DNA of 64,000 nt, taken from NCBI RefSeq assembly GCF_003576525.1, contig NZ_QWUA01000001.1, forward strand, positions 46,752 through 110,751, in the 5' to 3' direction. The position numbers were made by a program, and so were the translations under genes. Each line of letters starts with the position of its first letter. Positions within the stretch are counted from its first letter, which is position 1. This stretch comes from Rummeliibacillus sp. POC4. GTDB taxonomy: Bacteria > Bacillota > Bacilli > Bacillales_A > Planococcaceae. Positions 18,955 through 26,968 of this stretch are shown here, piece after piece. Below the pieces are notes generated by a model that was not told where the DNA came from, searched no databases, and saw nothing but the letters and a program-made list of their open reading frames with translations.

Positions 18955-19114
18955 ATATGTATTCCTCCAATACATTAAGATTGTGTTAAGTTCATGACTA
19001 TACATTTCAATCTGATATAGATAGAATAGTATAAAGATGAATTTTCAGAATTAAAAAACGATTTAGTGAAAATACTATAACCTTTTTCAAAAAATGTCCA
19101 TAGGTGGTGCAAAA

Positions 19115-19903
19115 ATGAAGATCGGATGTATCCAATTAAACGTAGCTTTTGGCGACGTTGAAAAAAATTTTACAAGAGCAGAAGAATTTATAAGAGAAGC
19201 AGCTAGTAAAGGAGCTGAACTCGTTATTTTGCCAGAAATGTGGAATACGGGCTATGCATTAGAAAAACTAGGTGAGTTAGCTGATGTGAATGGTGAAAGG
19301 ACAAAGAAATTCCTCCAAGCATTAGCTTCAGAGCTCCACATCCATATTGTAGGTGGTTCAGTAGCAACGAAAAAAGGAGAAGGATTCTTCAATACAATGT
19401 TCACAGTAGATAGTGATGGCGAATTAGTTGGAGAGTATGATAAAGCGCATTTGTTTCGCTTGATGGATGAACATTTATATCTATCTGCTGGTGAGGGGCA
19501 AAATAATTTTGAATTAGGAGACTTACAAGGTGCTGGAGTGATTTGTTATGATATTCGCTTCCCAGAATGGCTTCGTCTTCATGCGTTAAATGGCGCAAAA
19601 GTTATATTTGTATCGGCACAATGGCCAACTGCAAGAATTGATCATTGGAAAACTTTGTTGCAGGCTCGTGCCATTGAAAACCAAAGTTTTATCATTGCGG
19701 TAAATCGCATCAGCCATAAAAAAGAAAACTTTAATGGTCAATCGATGGTGATTGAACCGTGGGGTGAAGTTTTATGGACAGGGAGCGAAGATGAAGAGTT
19801 AGCCATAGTCGATGTAGACTTTTCAAAAGTTGATGAGGTACGTAAGAAGATTCCTGTATATGATGATAGACGCCCAGAATTGTATAAAGATATTTTGAAA
19901 TAA
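19115..19903 (+). CDS. mtnU: Omega-amidase / carbon-nitrogen hydrolase MtnU
   Basis: Nitrilase-superfamily amidase of 262 residues, expected to hydrolyse 2-oxo acid amides such as alpha-ketoglutaramate formed by glutamine-dependent MtnE. The catalytic triad is visible: Glu41 in LPEMWN, Lys110 in EYDKAH and Cys144 in VICYDIRFPE. The ATG at 19115 has AGGTGGTG upstream; an in-frame ATG seven codons earlier lacks one. The divergent pairing with mtnE matches ykrU-ykrV of B. subtilis and supports the role. Confidence 0.92.
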   Translation: MKIGCIQLNVAFGDVEKNFTRAEEFIREAASKGAELVILPEMWNTGYALEKLGELADVNGERTKKFLQALASELHIHIVGGSVATKKGEGFFNTMFTVDSDGELVGEYDKAHLFRLMDEHLYLSAGEGQNNFELGDLQGAGVICYDIRFPEWLRLHALNGAKVIFVSAQWPTARIDHWKTLLQARAIENQSFIIAVNRISHKKENFNGQSMVIEPWGEVLWTGSEDEELAIVDVDFSKVDEVRKKIPVYDDRRPELYKDILK

Positions 19904-19909
19904 CGACTT

Positions 19910-19945
19910 AAACCCATTTTGCTGAGCAGAGTGGGTTTTAGTTTG
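19910..19945 (+). terminator. Terminator after mtnU
   Basis: AAACCCATTTTGC pairs over 13 bp (two G-U) with GCAGAGTGGGTTT around a TGA loop, followed by a weak T-rich tail. Confidence 0.7.
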
Positions 19946-20035
19946 GGGATTTTCATATATTTTTTTACGGATTAAAGCATGAGAACTAAATGGACGCATT
20001 ATGAAAGCCTTTTTTAATTAATGACATCAATTTCA

Positions 20036-20156
20036 CGGAACGTGGATACAATTCAAAATTGCGTGGATTGAAGACGAGAAAGCGTGGATTAAACATGCAT
20101 TTGCGTGGATTGAAGACAGAAAGGCGTGGATTGAACAAGAAATTCCGTGGATTAAA
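20036..20156. repeat. Six-copy 21-bp tandem repeat with core CGTGGATT
   Basis: CGTGGAT begins at 20041, 20062, 20083, 20104, 20125 and 20146, an exact 21-bp period. Flanks inside each unit vary (GAAGACGAGAAAG, GAAGACAGAAAGG and similar). One frame reads a seven-residue repeat of the type (A)WIEDxK and ends at TAG, but there is no start codon or ribosome site, so coding is unlikely. It lies between the mtnU terminator and the polymerase promoter. The rest of 19946-20238 shows nothing further. Confidence 0.85.
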
Positions 20157-20238
20157 TAGCACGATCTTTAAACGGACTTCCTGAAAAGGATAATACCAAC
20201 AAAAATATTGTTGTTTATTGGTAAGTGCGAATTCTTAC

Positions 20239-20282
20239 TTGCCATCTCACTTATCTCATTTTAAAATAAGAACAAACGTTCC
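20239..20282 (+). promoter_or_regulatory. Promoter with LexA (SOS) box upstream of the Y-family polymerase
   Basis: TTGCCA (20239-20244), a 17-base spacer and TAAAAT (20262-20267) form a good vegetative promoter. Immediately downstream, 20269-20282 reads AGAACAAACGTTCC, matching the Bacillus LexA consensus CGAACRNRYGTTYG at 12 of 14 positions. LexA binding there would block transcription until DNA damage. Confidence 0.8.
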
Positions 20283-20301
20283 TTTTGTGAGGTGTGCTGA
20301 A

Positions 20302-21558
20302 ATGTATGAAAATATGCCGAGAAGATCCATTATGTGTATAGATATGAGATGTTTTTATGCTAGTTGTATGGCTACTTTAGCTCATTTAGACGTTGAAAAA
20401 GAGGCAATTGCAGTTATAGGGAATTTCGAACAAAAAGGAAGTATTGTACTGGCTGCTTCTCCAATAATGAAACAACGTTTTCAAGTGAAAACTGGAACGA
20501 GACTATATGAGATACCGAAGCATCCAGATATTCATTTGTTTGAACCTAAGATGGAATACTTTGTACGCATGTCAGTCGAAATCACCAAGTTATTGAACAG
20601 CTATGTGCCGAAGGAGGCCATCCATGTATACAGCATTGACGAAAGTTTTGTGGATCTGACTGGCACTGAAAAACTGTGGGGAGATCCTGTAGAAACAGCA
20701 CACCAAATCCAATATGAACTCTATAACCAATTTGAAATTCCTAGCACAGTTGGGATGGGTCCTAATATGTTATTAGCAAAACTTGCACTTGATTTAGATG
20801 CAAAAAAAACAGGGTTTGCGAAGTGGGACTTTGAAGATGTAGAAAAAAAGCTATGGCCTGTTGCACCATTATCTAAAATGTGGGGAATTGGCCATCGAAT
20901 CGAGCGAACCCTTAATAATATGGGGATTTTTTCTGTTGGGGATTTAGCGCACGCTGATTTAACAACATTAGAAAGGCATTTTGGTATTATGGGCAATCAA
21001 CTCTACTATCACGCTTGGGGAATTGATCTATCAAAAGTTGGCGAAGCGCCATTGATAGAAGGTCAAATTAGTTATGGTAAAAGCCAAATATTGATGCGGG
21101 ATTACAACACTAAAACGGAAGTGCTCGCCGTACTTCTAGAAATGTGTGAAGATGTGGCAAGAAGAGCGCGTGAAGCTTATAAAGTAGGACGTACGATTAC
21201 GCTTGGGATTTCTTATAGCAAAAACGCTTTTGGAGGAGGTTTCCAGCGTTCACGTACGATAGATGAAGCAACAAACGATACGATGATTATTTATCAAATT
21301 TGCCAACAGATATTGAACGAACAATACAACGAGCGCCCTGTACGACAAATCAGTGTCAGTATTTCAAAGTTAGAATCAGAACATTCTATGCAACTTAGTT
21401 TTTTTGATAAAACACGTTGGAAACGGCGACAACTTGGGACCACAATGGATCACCTTCGTACCCACTATGGTTCTACGGCTCTATTACGTGCCGTATCATA
21501 TACAAATGCAGGAACAGCTATCGATCGTTCTAAATTACTCGGTGGGCATAAAATTTAA
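20302..21558 (+). CDS. uvrX: Y-family DNA polymerase, UvrX/YqjW type (SOS lesion bypass)
   Basis: Error-prone polymerase of the UmuC-like branch typical of Bacillales, 418 residues. Catalytic acidic residues can be read as Asp14 in CIDMRCFYAS and Asp113-Glu114 in YSIDESFVDL. Further marks are the TVGMGPNMLLAKLA segment and the helix-hairpin-helix-like WGIGHRIERTLNNMGI. The start ATG has GAGGTG seven bases upstream; a longer open frame begins at 20218 but would span the promoter and LexA box. A YolD-like gene follows after 39 bases, as in the yqjX-yqjW and yolD-uvrX pairs. Confidence 0.92.
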   Translation: MYENMPRRSIMCIDMRCFYASCMATLAHLDVEKEAIAVIGNFEQKGSIVLAASPIMKQRFQVKTGTRLYEIPKHPDIHLFEPKMEYFVRMSVEITKLLNSYVPKEAIHVYSIDESFVDLTGTEKLWGDPVETAHQIQYELYNQFEIPSTVGMGPNMLLAKLALDLDAKKTGFAKWDFEDVEKKLWPVAPLSKMWGIGHRIERTLNNMGIFSVGDLAHADLTTLERHFGIMGNQLYYHAWGIDLSKVGEAPLIEGQISYGKSQILMRDYNTKTEVLAVLLEMCEDVARRAREAYKVGRTITLGISYSKNAFGGGFQRSRTIDEATNDTMIIYQICQQILNEQYNERPVRQISVSISKLESEHSMQLSFFDKTRWKRRQLGTTMDHLRTHYGSTALLRAVSYTNAGTAIDRSKLLGGHKI

Positions 21559-21597
21559 ATCTAAAACTGATTCCAATACTAAGGAGTGGTATTACAA

Positions 21598-21933
21598 ATG
21601 TTACGTGATCGAGGTAACATAAAATGGACTGCTATGATGTTGCCAGAACATGTACAAAGACTAAGAACCTGGCAACAAGAAGATCAGCAAATCACAAAGC
21701 CGACCTTTGATGAATGGACCCTACAAGCCTTAGAGGAAGAACTTTTGCAAGCATATTACGGCAAAAAAGAAGTATTATTAGACGTTTGGCACCAACAAAC
21801 TAGTGTTCACTATAGAGGAATCATCACCAAACTAATTAGCGAAGAAAAAAAGCTATGCCTACACAATGATACCCAATATAAAGATAAATGGGTTCCGGTA
21901 GAATTTATCCTCAATGTTAAGGTATTTGAATAA
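21598..21933 (+). CDS. YolD-like protein
   Basis: A 111-residue cytosolic protein of the YolD-like family, which accompanies UvrX/YqjW polymerases and has been proposed to act like UmuD in SOS mutagenesis. It has the family opening DRGNIKWTAMMLPEHV and a C-terminal domain with YRGIITKL and KWVPVEFILNV. AAGGAGTGG precedes the ATG. It is co-transcribed with the polymerase and therefore probably under the same LexA box. Confidence 0.88.
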   Translation: MLRDRGNIKWTAMMLPEHVQRLRTWQQEDQQITKPTFDEWTLQALEEELLQAYYGKKEVLLDVWHQQTSVHYRGIITKLISEEKKLCLHNDTQYKDKWVPVEFILNVKVFE

Positions 21934-21994
21934 TAGACATAAAATAAGCCAATATAAAAATATTTTTAAATAATTTATTTTTTCTAAAAATAGA

Positions 21995-22023
21995 TTGACA
22001 AATAATATAAAAAGAAATAATAT
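21995..22023 (+). promoter_or_regulatory. Promoter of the second methionine transporter
   Basis: TTGACA, a 17-base spacer and TAATAT, ending about 30 bases before the SAM aptamer. Confidence 0.8.
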
Positions 22024-22054
22024 GGTTAACATAAACTTACAACTTAACAAATGG

Positions 22055-22153
22055 AATTTATCAAGAGTGACTGAGGGATAGGCCCTGTGAAGTCCAGCAA
22101 CCCCCGTTTGGGAAGGTGCTAATTCCTACAGAATTTATTTCTGAAAGATAAAT
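22055..22153 (+). promoter_or_regulatory. SAM-I (S-box) riboswitch upstream of metN-metI-metQ
   Basis: S-box elements in order: TTTATCAAGAGTGACTGAGGGA, here read as P1 strand TTTATC then AAGAGTGACTGAGGGA; GGCCCTGTGAAG; CAGCAACC; GGTGCTAATTCCTAC; and the closing GATAAA. The terminator follows at 22168. Confidence 0.95.
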
Positions 22154-22167
22154 CGACATCTGATTAG

Positions 22168-22205
22168 AAGATACATCTTTCAGTAGAAGGATGTATCTTT
22201 TTTTA
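22168..22205 (+). terminator. Expression-platform terminator of the second SAM riboswitch
   Basis: AAGATACATC pairs with GATGTATCTT, followed by TTTTTT, about 80 bases before metN. Confidence 0.9.
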
Positions 22206-22282
22206 GTAGGAATACATAGTTTTTCAATAGAAATTATGAATTTTTGTGCAATAGTAATTTAACAATGATTAGAGGGATGTAT

Positions 22283-23296
22283 ATGCTGGAAATACAAAAT
22301 GTATCAAAGATTTACAAGGTAAAAAAGAAAAGCGTAACCGGTGTAGATCATGTCTCATTGACAATTGATAACGGAGAGATATTTGGAATAGTTGGTTATT
22401 CTGGAGCAGGCAAGAGTTCCTTATTACGGTGCATTAATTTATTAGAACAGCCAACAGATGGACAGATATTAATCGATGGTCAAGATTTAACAAAATTAAA
22501 AGGTGAGCAACTTCGACAAGCACGATTGAAAATCGGGATGATTTTCCAACACTTTTACTTAATTAGCCAAAAAACAGTAGGGGAAAATATTGAGTTTGCA
22601 TTGAAAGCTGCAAATATATCAAAAGAAAAGAGAAATGAAAGAGTCAAAGAGTTGCTCCATATGGTTGGTTTGTCAGATAAAAAAGATGTGTTTCCAGCCC
22701 AGTTAAGTGGTGGACAAAAACAGCGTGTGGGAATCGCAAGAGCATTAGCTAATAACCCCTCTATATTACTTTGCGATGAAGCAACATCAGCGCTTGACCC
22801 AACAACAACAACCTCTATTTTACGATTGTTAAAGAAAATCAACCGAGAACTTGGTATTACAATTATTCTAATAACACATGAAATGGACGTTGTGAAGGAA
22901 ATTTGTGATCGCATGGCGATTATGCAAAATGGAAAGGTAATCGAAGAAGGGGCGGTTTATGATATTTTCGCCAACCCTGAAAAGCCCCTAACGCAAGAAT
23001 TTATAAACAGTGTAGTGTCGTTTGATATTCCACCAACCATTTTACAAAACGTCAAAGGGAGAATTGTTAAAATCTTATTCAAAGGTGATGTAGCTGGCGA
23101 AGGTGTCATTTCAGATATGCTACAACAATTTGAAGTACGTGGGAACTTTCTACATGGCACGATTGAATATATACAGGAAAGGCCACTCGGCATTTTCCTA
23201 ATGGAACTGAATGGGCAAGTTGCAGATATTAACCGTTCGATTTCCTATATGGAAAGTCGTGGAGTCACAGTGGAGGTGTTAGACAATGTTATTTGA
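22283..23296 (+). CDS. metN: Methionine ABC transporter ATP-binding protein MetN (copy 2)
   Basis: ATPase of the second methionine importer, 337 residues, with Walker A GYSGAGKSS, signature AQLSGGQKQRVGIARAL, Walker B LLCDEATSALDP and a C-terminal NIL domain from about residue 250. The start is the ATG after AGAGGG; an in-frame ATG 13 codons upstream lacks a ribosome site. It overlaps metI by 11 bases. The paralogue at 15.5 kb differs across the whole length, so this is not a recent duplication. Confidence 0.95.
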   Translation: MLEIQNVSKIYKVKKKSVTGVDHVSLTIDNGEIFGIVGYSGAGKSSLLRCINLLEQPTDGQILIDGQDLTKLKGEQLRQARLKIGMIFQHFYLISQKTVGENIEFALKAANISKEKRNERVKELLHMVGLSDKKDVFPAQLSGGQKQRVGIARALANNPSILLCDEATSALDPTTTTSILRLLKKINRELGITIILITHEMDVVKEICDRMAIMQNGKVIEEGAVYDIFANPEKPLTQEFINSVVSFDIPPTILQNVKGRIVKILFKGDVAGEGVISDMLQQFEVRGNFLHGTIEYIQERPLGIFLMELNGQVADINRSISYMESRGVTVEVLDNVI

Positions 23297-23978
23297 TCCT
23301 AGTCATTTTACAGAAATGCTTCCTGATATTTGGAAAGCATTTGGTCAAACGCTTCTAATGGTAGGGATTTCTTTAGCAGTAGCCTTGGTGATTGGTTTAC
23401 CACTTGGTTTGCTTTTATTCATCACAGGAAAAGGCTTGTTTTCTACAAGTAGATCCGGTTTACTTGGTAACCGCTTTGTGAATGTAGTGGTTGGCTTTAT
23501 CGTTAACTTAATACGTTCAATTCCATATATCATTCTTTTAGTAGCGTTATTCCCAGTTACTAAGTGGTTAATAGGCGATACGATAGGGCCTATTGCAGCA
23601 AGTGTTTCTTTGTCAGTCGCATCAATTCCGTTTTTCGCAAGACTTGTTGAAACATCACTTCGAGAAATTGATAAAGGTGTTATTGAGGCGTCTATTGCTG
23701 TAGGAGCGACGCGTTGGATGATTATTAAGGACGTGTTACTCCCAGAAGCAAAGTCTGGTGTCATTCAAGGAATCACCATGACAATTATTAGTTTAGTAGC
23801 ATACTCAGCAATGGCAGGAATCATCGGTGGTGGTGGTATTGGTGACCTAGCAATTCGCTTTGGCTACTACCGTTATGACAACACTATTATGATCGCGACA
23901 GTTGTGATATTAATCATCATTGTCCAAGCAATTCAATTAGCAGGAGACGCGATTGCAAAAGCAGTCGATAAACGTTAA
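23286..23978 (+). CDS. metI: Methionine ABC transporter permease MetI (copy 2)
   Basis: Permease of 230 residues with five hydrophobic segments, an EAA loop (EASIAVGATRWMIIKDVLLPEA) around residue 135-157 read here in part as EASIAVGATRW, and AMAGIIGGGGIGDLAIRFGY near 180. GGAGGTG sits inside the metN end, seven bases before the ATG. Together with metN and metQ it forms the canonical metNIQ order. Confidence 0.95.
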   Translation: MLFDPSHFTEMLPDIWKAFGQTLLMVGISLAVALVIGLPLGLLLFITGKGLFSTSRSGLLGNRFVNVVVGFIVNLIRSIPYIILLVALFPVTKWLIGDTIGPIAASVSLSVASIPFFARLVETSLREIDKGVIEASIAVGATRWMIIKDVLLPEAKSGVIQGITMTIISLVAYSAMAGIIGGGGIGDLAIRFGYYRYDNTIMIATVVILIIIVQAIQLAGDAIAKAVDKR

Positions 23979-24033
23979 AAGTAACTAGCATTCTGAAAAA
24001 ATAGCTTTTTATAAAAAATTGGGGGTTTTAAAC

Positions 24034-24867
24034 ATGAAGAAATTTTTGTTTAGCGTATTAACGCTAGTACTAGCAGTGGCTTTAGCGGCTTGTGGTGGAG
24101 ATAAATCAAAAGATACAAGTAAAGCAACAAAAACAAAAGACATTACAATTGGTGCAACAGCAGGTCCATATAGTGATATGCTTAAAAAAGCAATCGTACC
24201 GGAGCTTGAAAAGAAAGGATACAAAGTAGAGTTAAAAGAATTTAGTGATTATATCCAACCGAACAAAGCATTAGATTCTGGTGACATTGATGCGAATTTA
24301 TTCCAACACTCTATCTACTTAGAAAACTTTAACAAACAAAATGGAACAAAAATCAAAGGTCTAATCATTGTACCAACAGCACCAATGGGCTTTTTCTCTA
24401 AAAAATATAAATCAGTCGATGATATCAAAGATGGAGCAACAATTGCCATTGCAAACGACCCATCAAACTTAGCTCGTACTTTAAAATCTTTACAAGATCA
24501 GGGACTAGTCAAAATTGATGATAATATTGACCAATTAAAAGCTTCTACAAAAGATATAAAGGAAAATCCTAAAAACTTAAAATTCAAAGAAATTGAAGCA
24601 GCAGGACTTCCTCGTGCTGTAGAAAGTGCGGATCTAGCTGGTGTACCAGGAAACTTTGCATTAGCAGCAGGTATGAAATTAGACGATGCCGTATTCCTAG
24701 AAAACATGCCTGATCAATTCCGTAATGTCGTAGCAGTGCGTGAAGCAGATGAAAATTCACAACTTGCAAAAGATCTTAAAGAAGTTGTTGAATCTGATGA
24801 ATTTGAAAAAGTAATCGATTCACAATTCAAAGGATTTGGTAAACCTGATTGGATGAAAAATAAATAG
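24034..24867 (+). CDS. metQ: Methionine-binding lipoprotein MetQ (copy 2)
   Basis: NlpA/MetQ lipoprotein of 277 residues. Signal peptide MKKFLFSVLTLVLAV ends in lipobox ALAAC with lipidated Cys20. Mature motifs are IGATAGPYSDM, DYIQPNKALDSGDIDANLF and IANDPSNLARTL. The ATG is used because it opens the signal peptide and follows GGGGGT; an in-frame TTG five codons upstream would extend it. Last gene of the riboswitch-controlled operon, followed by a terminator. Confidence 0.95.
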   Translation: MKKFLFSVLTLVLAVALAACGGDKSKDTSKATKTKDITIGATAGPYSDMLKKAIVPELEKKGYKVELKEFSDYIQPNKALDSGDIDANLFQHSIYLENFNKQNGTKIKGLIIVPTAPMGFFSKKYKSVDDIKDGATIAIANDPSNLARTLKSLQDQGLVKIDDNIDQLKASTKDIKENPKNLKFKEIEAAGLPRAVESADLAGVPGNFALAAGMKLDDAVFLENMPDQFRNVVAVREADENSQLAKDLKEVVESDEFEKVIDSQFKGFGKPDWMKNK

Positions 24868-24900
24868 AATCAGTCCTAATCGCATATGTTCGATATAAAC

Positions 24901-24935
24901 AAAAAGGGAAATTGCCTGGCGCAATTTCCCTTTTT
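24901..24935. terminator. Bidirectional terminator between metQ and the converging membrane protein gene
   Basis: AAAAAGGGAAATTGC and GCAATTTCCCTTTTT form a perfect 15-bp stem around CTGGC, with A and T runs on either side. Confidence 0.92.
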
Positions 24936-24975
24936 ATATGGGCTATTCAATATTCTTTTATAGAAAAGCAGCCAA

Positions 24976-25614
24976 TCAGCTTTTCATTTTCCCTTCCATT
25001 TCTTGAAAGCTATAAACGAGCAAATACTTTTGAATACCTCTAGCTTGTTTAATAGCTTTTGTTGAATGATACTTAAAATTTTTCCTATCTTGTTGTTTAA
25101 AAGAGATTAAACTTTCAATGGAAGGCGACATCCACTTTTCTGTGAATTTGGGTATTAAAGCTTTAGCTTGTTCATAGTTTCCTAAAAATACTTCACTGTG
25201 GGCAATCATATAGCTTTGGAATGGTTCTCTTGTAATTTGCTTTGCTTCAGATAAGGCACGATGATAATCCTTCTCTAGCATTGCAAGTATAGAAGCGTAG
25301 TTATGCTTGACGTACGGTTGCTTATAGGAGGTGATTATTTTTTGTAGAGCGGCTTTTTGTTCGGCGACAGTCTGATGTGCGATTGCATAAGGGTATGCAT
25401 AGAGAGAGCGATGCTTATTTGATTCAAGAAAATGTTCCACTTTTTTTAGATTGTTTGTCCATAATAATGCGTTGAAGTGAGGATACATGGTAAATGAAAA
25501 AACATAAAGAAAAAGTAAAATGAAAATTAGCCATTTAGATATATCCATTAATAGCAAAAAAGTACAAGCGATAATTGCAAATAAATAAATCAGTGTCAAT
25601 TTCCATAATTGCAT
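24976..25614 (-). CDS. Hypothetical membrane-anchored protein with TPR-like helices
   Basis: A 212-residue protein with two adjacent membrane helices at the N-terminus (about residues 8-24 and 28-46). A cytosolic helical part follows whose rhythm (NYASILAMLEKDYHRALSEA, then AHSEVFLGNYEQAKALI) resembles tetratricopeptide repeats. The ATG is preferred over a GTG nine bases earlier because AAAGGAG is then properly spaced. No characterised family was recognised. It converges on metQ and stands alone. Confidence 0.7.
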   Translation of the reverse strand: MQLWKLTLIYLFAIIACTFLLLMDISKWLIFILLFLYVFSFTMYPHFNALLWTNNLKKVEHFLESNKHRSLYAYPYAIAHQTVAEQKAALQKIITSYKQPYVKHNYASILAMLEKDYHRALSEAKQITREPFQSYMIAHSEVFLGNYEQAKALIPKFTEKWMSPSIESLISFKQQDRKNFKYHSTKAIKQARGIQKYLLVYSFQEMEGKMKS

Positions 25615-25697
25615 GAGCTTCACTCCTTTTCATTTATTATAATTAAAATATTCAAAAAAGTCTTTTTGTATATGTGTTCTTTTAAGAGAAACAACTA

Positions 25698-25726
25698 TTG
25701 TGTTTTTAAAGAATACAATATATAAT
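25698..25726 (+). promoter_or_regulatory. Candidate promoter of tdh
   Basis: TTGTGT, a 17-base spacer and TATAAT, giving a leader of about 130 bases that contains the duplicated palindromic operator. Confidence 0.45.
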
Positions 25727-25773
25727 ATTTTTAACGAAAAATATAGTAATAACGTTAAATAAAAGCGTTATTA

Positions 25774-25837
25774 ATGTACACTCTAAAAATACAGTTGTAT
25801 TTTTATAAAATATGTACACTCCAAAAATACATATGTA
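25774..25837. promoter_or_regulatory. Duplicated palindromic operator upstream of tdh
   Basis: A 26-base segment beginning ATGTACACTC is repeated with offset 38 (25774-25799 and 25812-25837, three mismatches). The first copy completes the 22-bp palindrome TAAAAATACA-GT plus reverse complement (25784-25805). The second copy has only the left arm and TGTA intact. The core equals the palindrome at 13312 upstream of kbl. Confidence 0.6.
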
Positions 25838-25859
25838 GTTGACAGAAGGAGGAGTAACA

Positions 25860-26807
25860 ATGAAAAAAATTATGATTACTGGTGCATGTGGACAAATTGG
25901 ATCTGAGTTAGTGGCGAAATTACGCGATGAATATGGTAAGGATAATGTGTTGGCGACAGATATAAGAAAAGTATCTACACAAGCAGGACCGTTTGAGGTT
26001 CTTGATGTCATGGATGCTACACGTATGCACGATATAGCAAAAGCATTTGGTGCCGATACAATGATGCATATGGCGGCGTTATTATCTGCAACTGCAGAAG
26101 AAAAACCACTATTCGCTTGGAATTTAAATATGGGTGGCCTTGTTAATGCATTAGAAGTTTCTCGTGAATTAGGTTTACAATTCTTCACACCAAGTTCTAT
26201 CGGTGCATTTGGACCTTCAACACCAAAACATAATACGCCTCAAGATACTTTGCAACGTCCAACAACCATGTATGGTGTTAACAAAGTGGCTGGTGAGCTT
26301 TTATGTGACTACTATCATACTCGTTTTGGATTAGATACACGCGGTGTCCGTTTCCCAGGTTTAATCTCAAATGTTACGCCTCCTGGTGGTGGTACAACAG
26401 ATTATGCTGTTGATATTTACTACAAAGCTGTACAAGAAGGAAAATATACGTCTTATATCGCAAAAGATACTTACATGGATATGATGTATATGCCAGATGC
26501 CTTACAAGCAATTGTTGACTTGATGGAAGCAAACCCAGATAAGTTAATACACAGAAATGCCTTTAACTTAACAGCTATGAGTTTTGAACCTGAACAAATA
26601 GCTGCTTCTATTCGCAAACAAATGCCTAAATTCAAAATGGATTATGACGTAGATCCCGTTCGTCAAGCGATTGCAGATAGCTGGCCAGATTCTCTTGATG
26701 CAAGTGCCGCAAAAGAGGAATGGGGATTTAACGCAAAATATGATTTAGATGCAATGACAATAGATATGCTAAAAAAATTAGAAAAAAAAATTAGCCATTC
26801 AGCATAA
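25860..26807 (+). CDS. tdh: L-threonine 3-dehydrogenase, short-chain (epimerase-like) type
   Basis: NAD-dependent oxidation of L-threonine to 2-amino-3-oxobutyrate, the substrate of Kbl. The 315-residue product belongs to the extended short-chain dehydrogenase fold rather than the zinc-dependent type. It shows [11 protein letters not shown] at the NAD site (7-17), PSSIGAFGP at 111-119, Tyr138 and Lys142 of the YxxxK pair, and the threonine dehydrogenase signature RFPGLIS followed by [13 protein letters not shown]. The ATG after AAGGAGGAG is used; an in-frame TTG upstream is part of the leader. It shares an operator with kbl. Confidence 0.93.
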   Translation: MKKIMITGACGQIGSELVAKLRDEYGKDNVLATDIRKVSTQAGPFEVLDVMDATRMHDIAKAFGADTMMHMAALLSATAEEKPLFAWNLNMGGLVNALEVSRELGLQFFTPSSIGAFGPSTPKHNTPQDTLQRPTTMYGVNKVAGELLCDYYHTRFGLDTRGVRFPGLISNVTPPGGGTTDYAVDIYYKAVQEGKYTSYIAKDTYMDMMYMPDALQAIVDLMEANPDKLIHRNAFNLTAMSFEPEQIAASIRKQMPKFKMDYDVDPVRQAIADSWPDSLDASAAKEEWGFNAKYDLDAMTIDMLKKLEKKISHSA

Positions 26808-26815
26808 TTTTGAAC

Positions 26816-26858
26816 AAAAAGAGAATCCCATTCTGGATGAATTGGGATTCTCTTTTTT
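26816..26858. terminator. Bidirectional terminator after tdh
   Basis: AAAAAGAGAATCCCA pairs with TGGGATTCTCTTTTT around a 12-base loop. Confidence 0.9.
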
Positions 26859-26859
26859 A

Positions 26860-26952
26860 TGAAATAAAGGAGTGCCAAAAAGAAATAAAACACTCTAAAA
26901 AAGAAATAAAAACCACCAAAAAGAAATAAACCTCACTAAAATAGAAACAACA
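26860..26952. repeat. Five-copy 21-bp tandem repeat with core GAAATAAA
   Basis: GAAATAAA begins at 26861, 26882, 26903 and 26923, and GAAACAA at 26944: steps of 21, 21, 20 and 21 bp. Variable parts are ACACTCT, ACCACC and CCTCACT. It fills the gap between the tdh terminator and the converging yflT gene. Confidence 0.8.
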
Positions 26953-26968
26953 ACGCCTAACTAAAAAT

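Noticed and set aside
18955..19114. S-box riboswitch upstream of mtnE
   Set aside because: The 160-bp divergent gap contains no CTGAGGGA-type or GGTGC-type elements; only metQNI and metNIQ have S-boxes here.
20036..20156. CGTGGATT array as a CRISPR or as a heptad-repeat protein gene
   Set aside because: The 21-bp period is too short for repeat plus spacer, no cas genes are nearby, and the open frame has no start codon or ribosome site.
25839..25844. TTGACA as a -35 element upstream of tdh
   Set aside because: It is followed directly by the tdh ribosome site and start codon, leaving no room for a -10.
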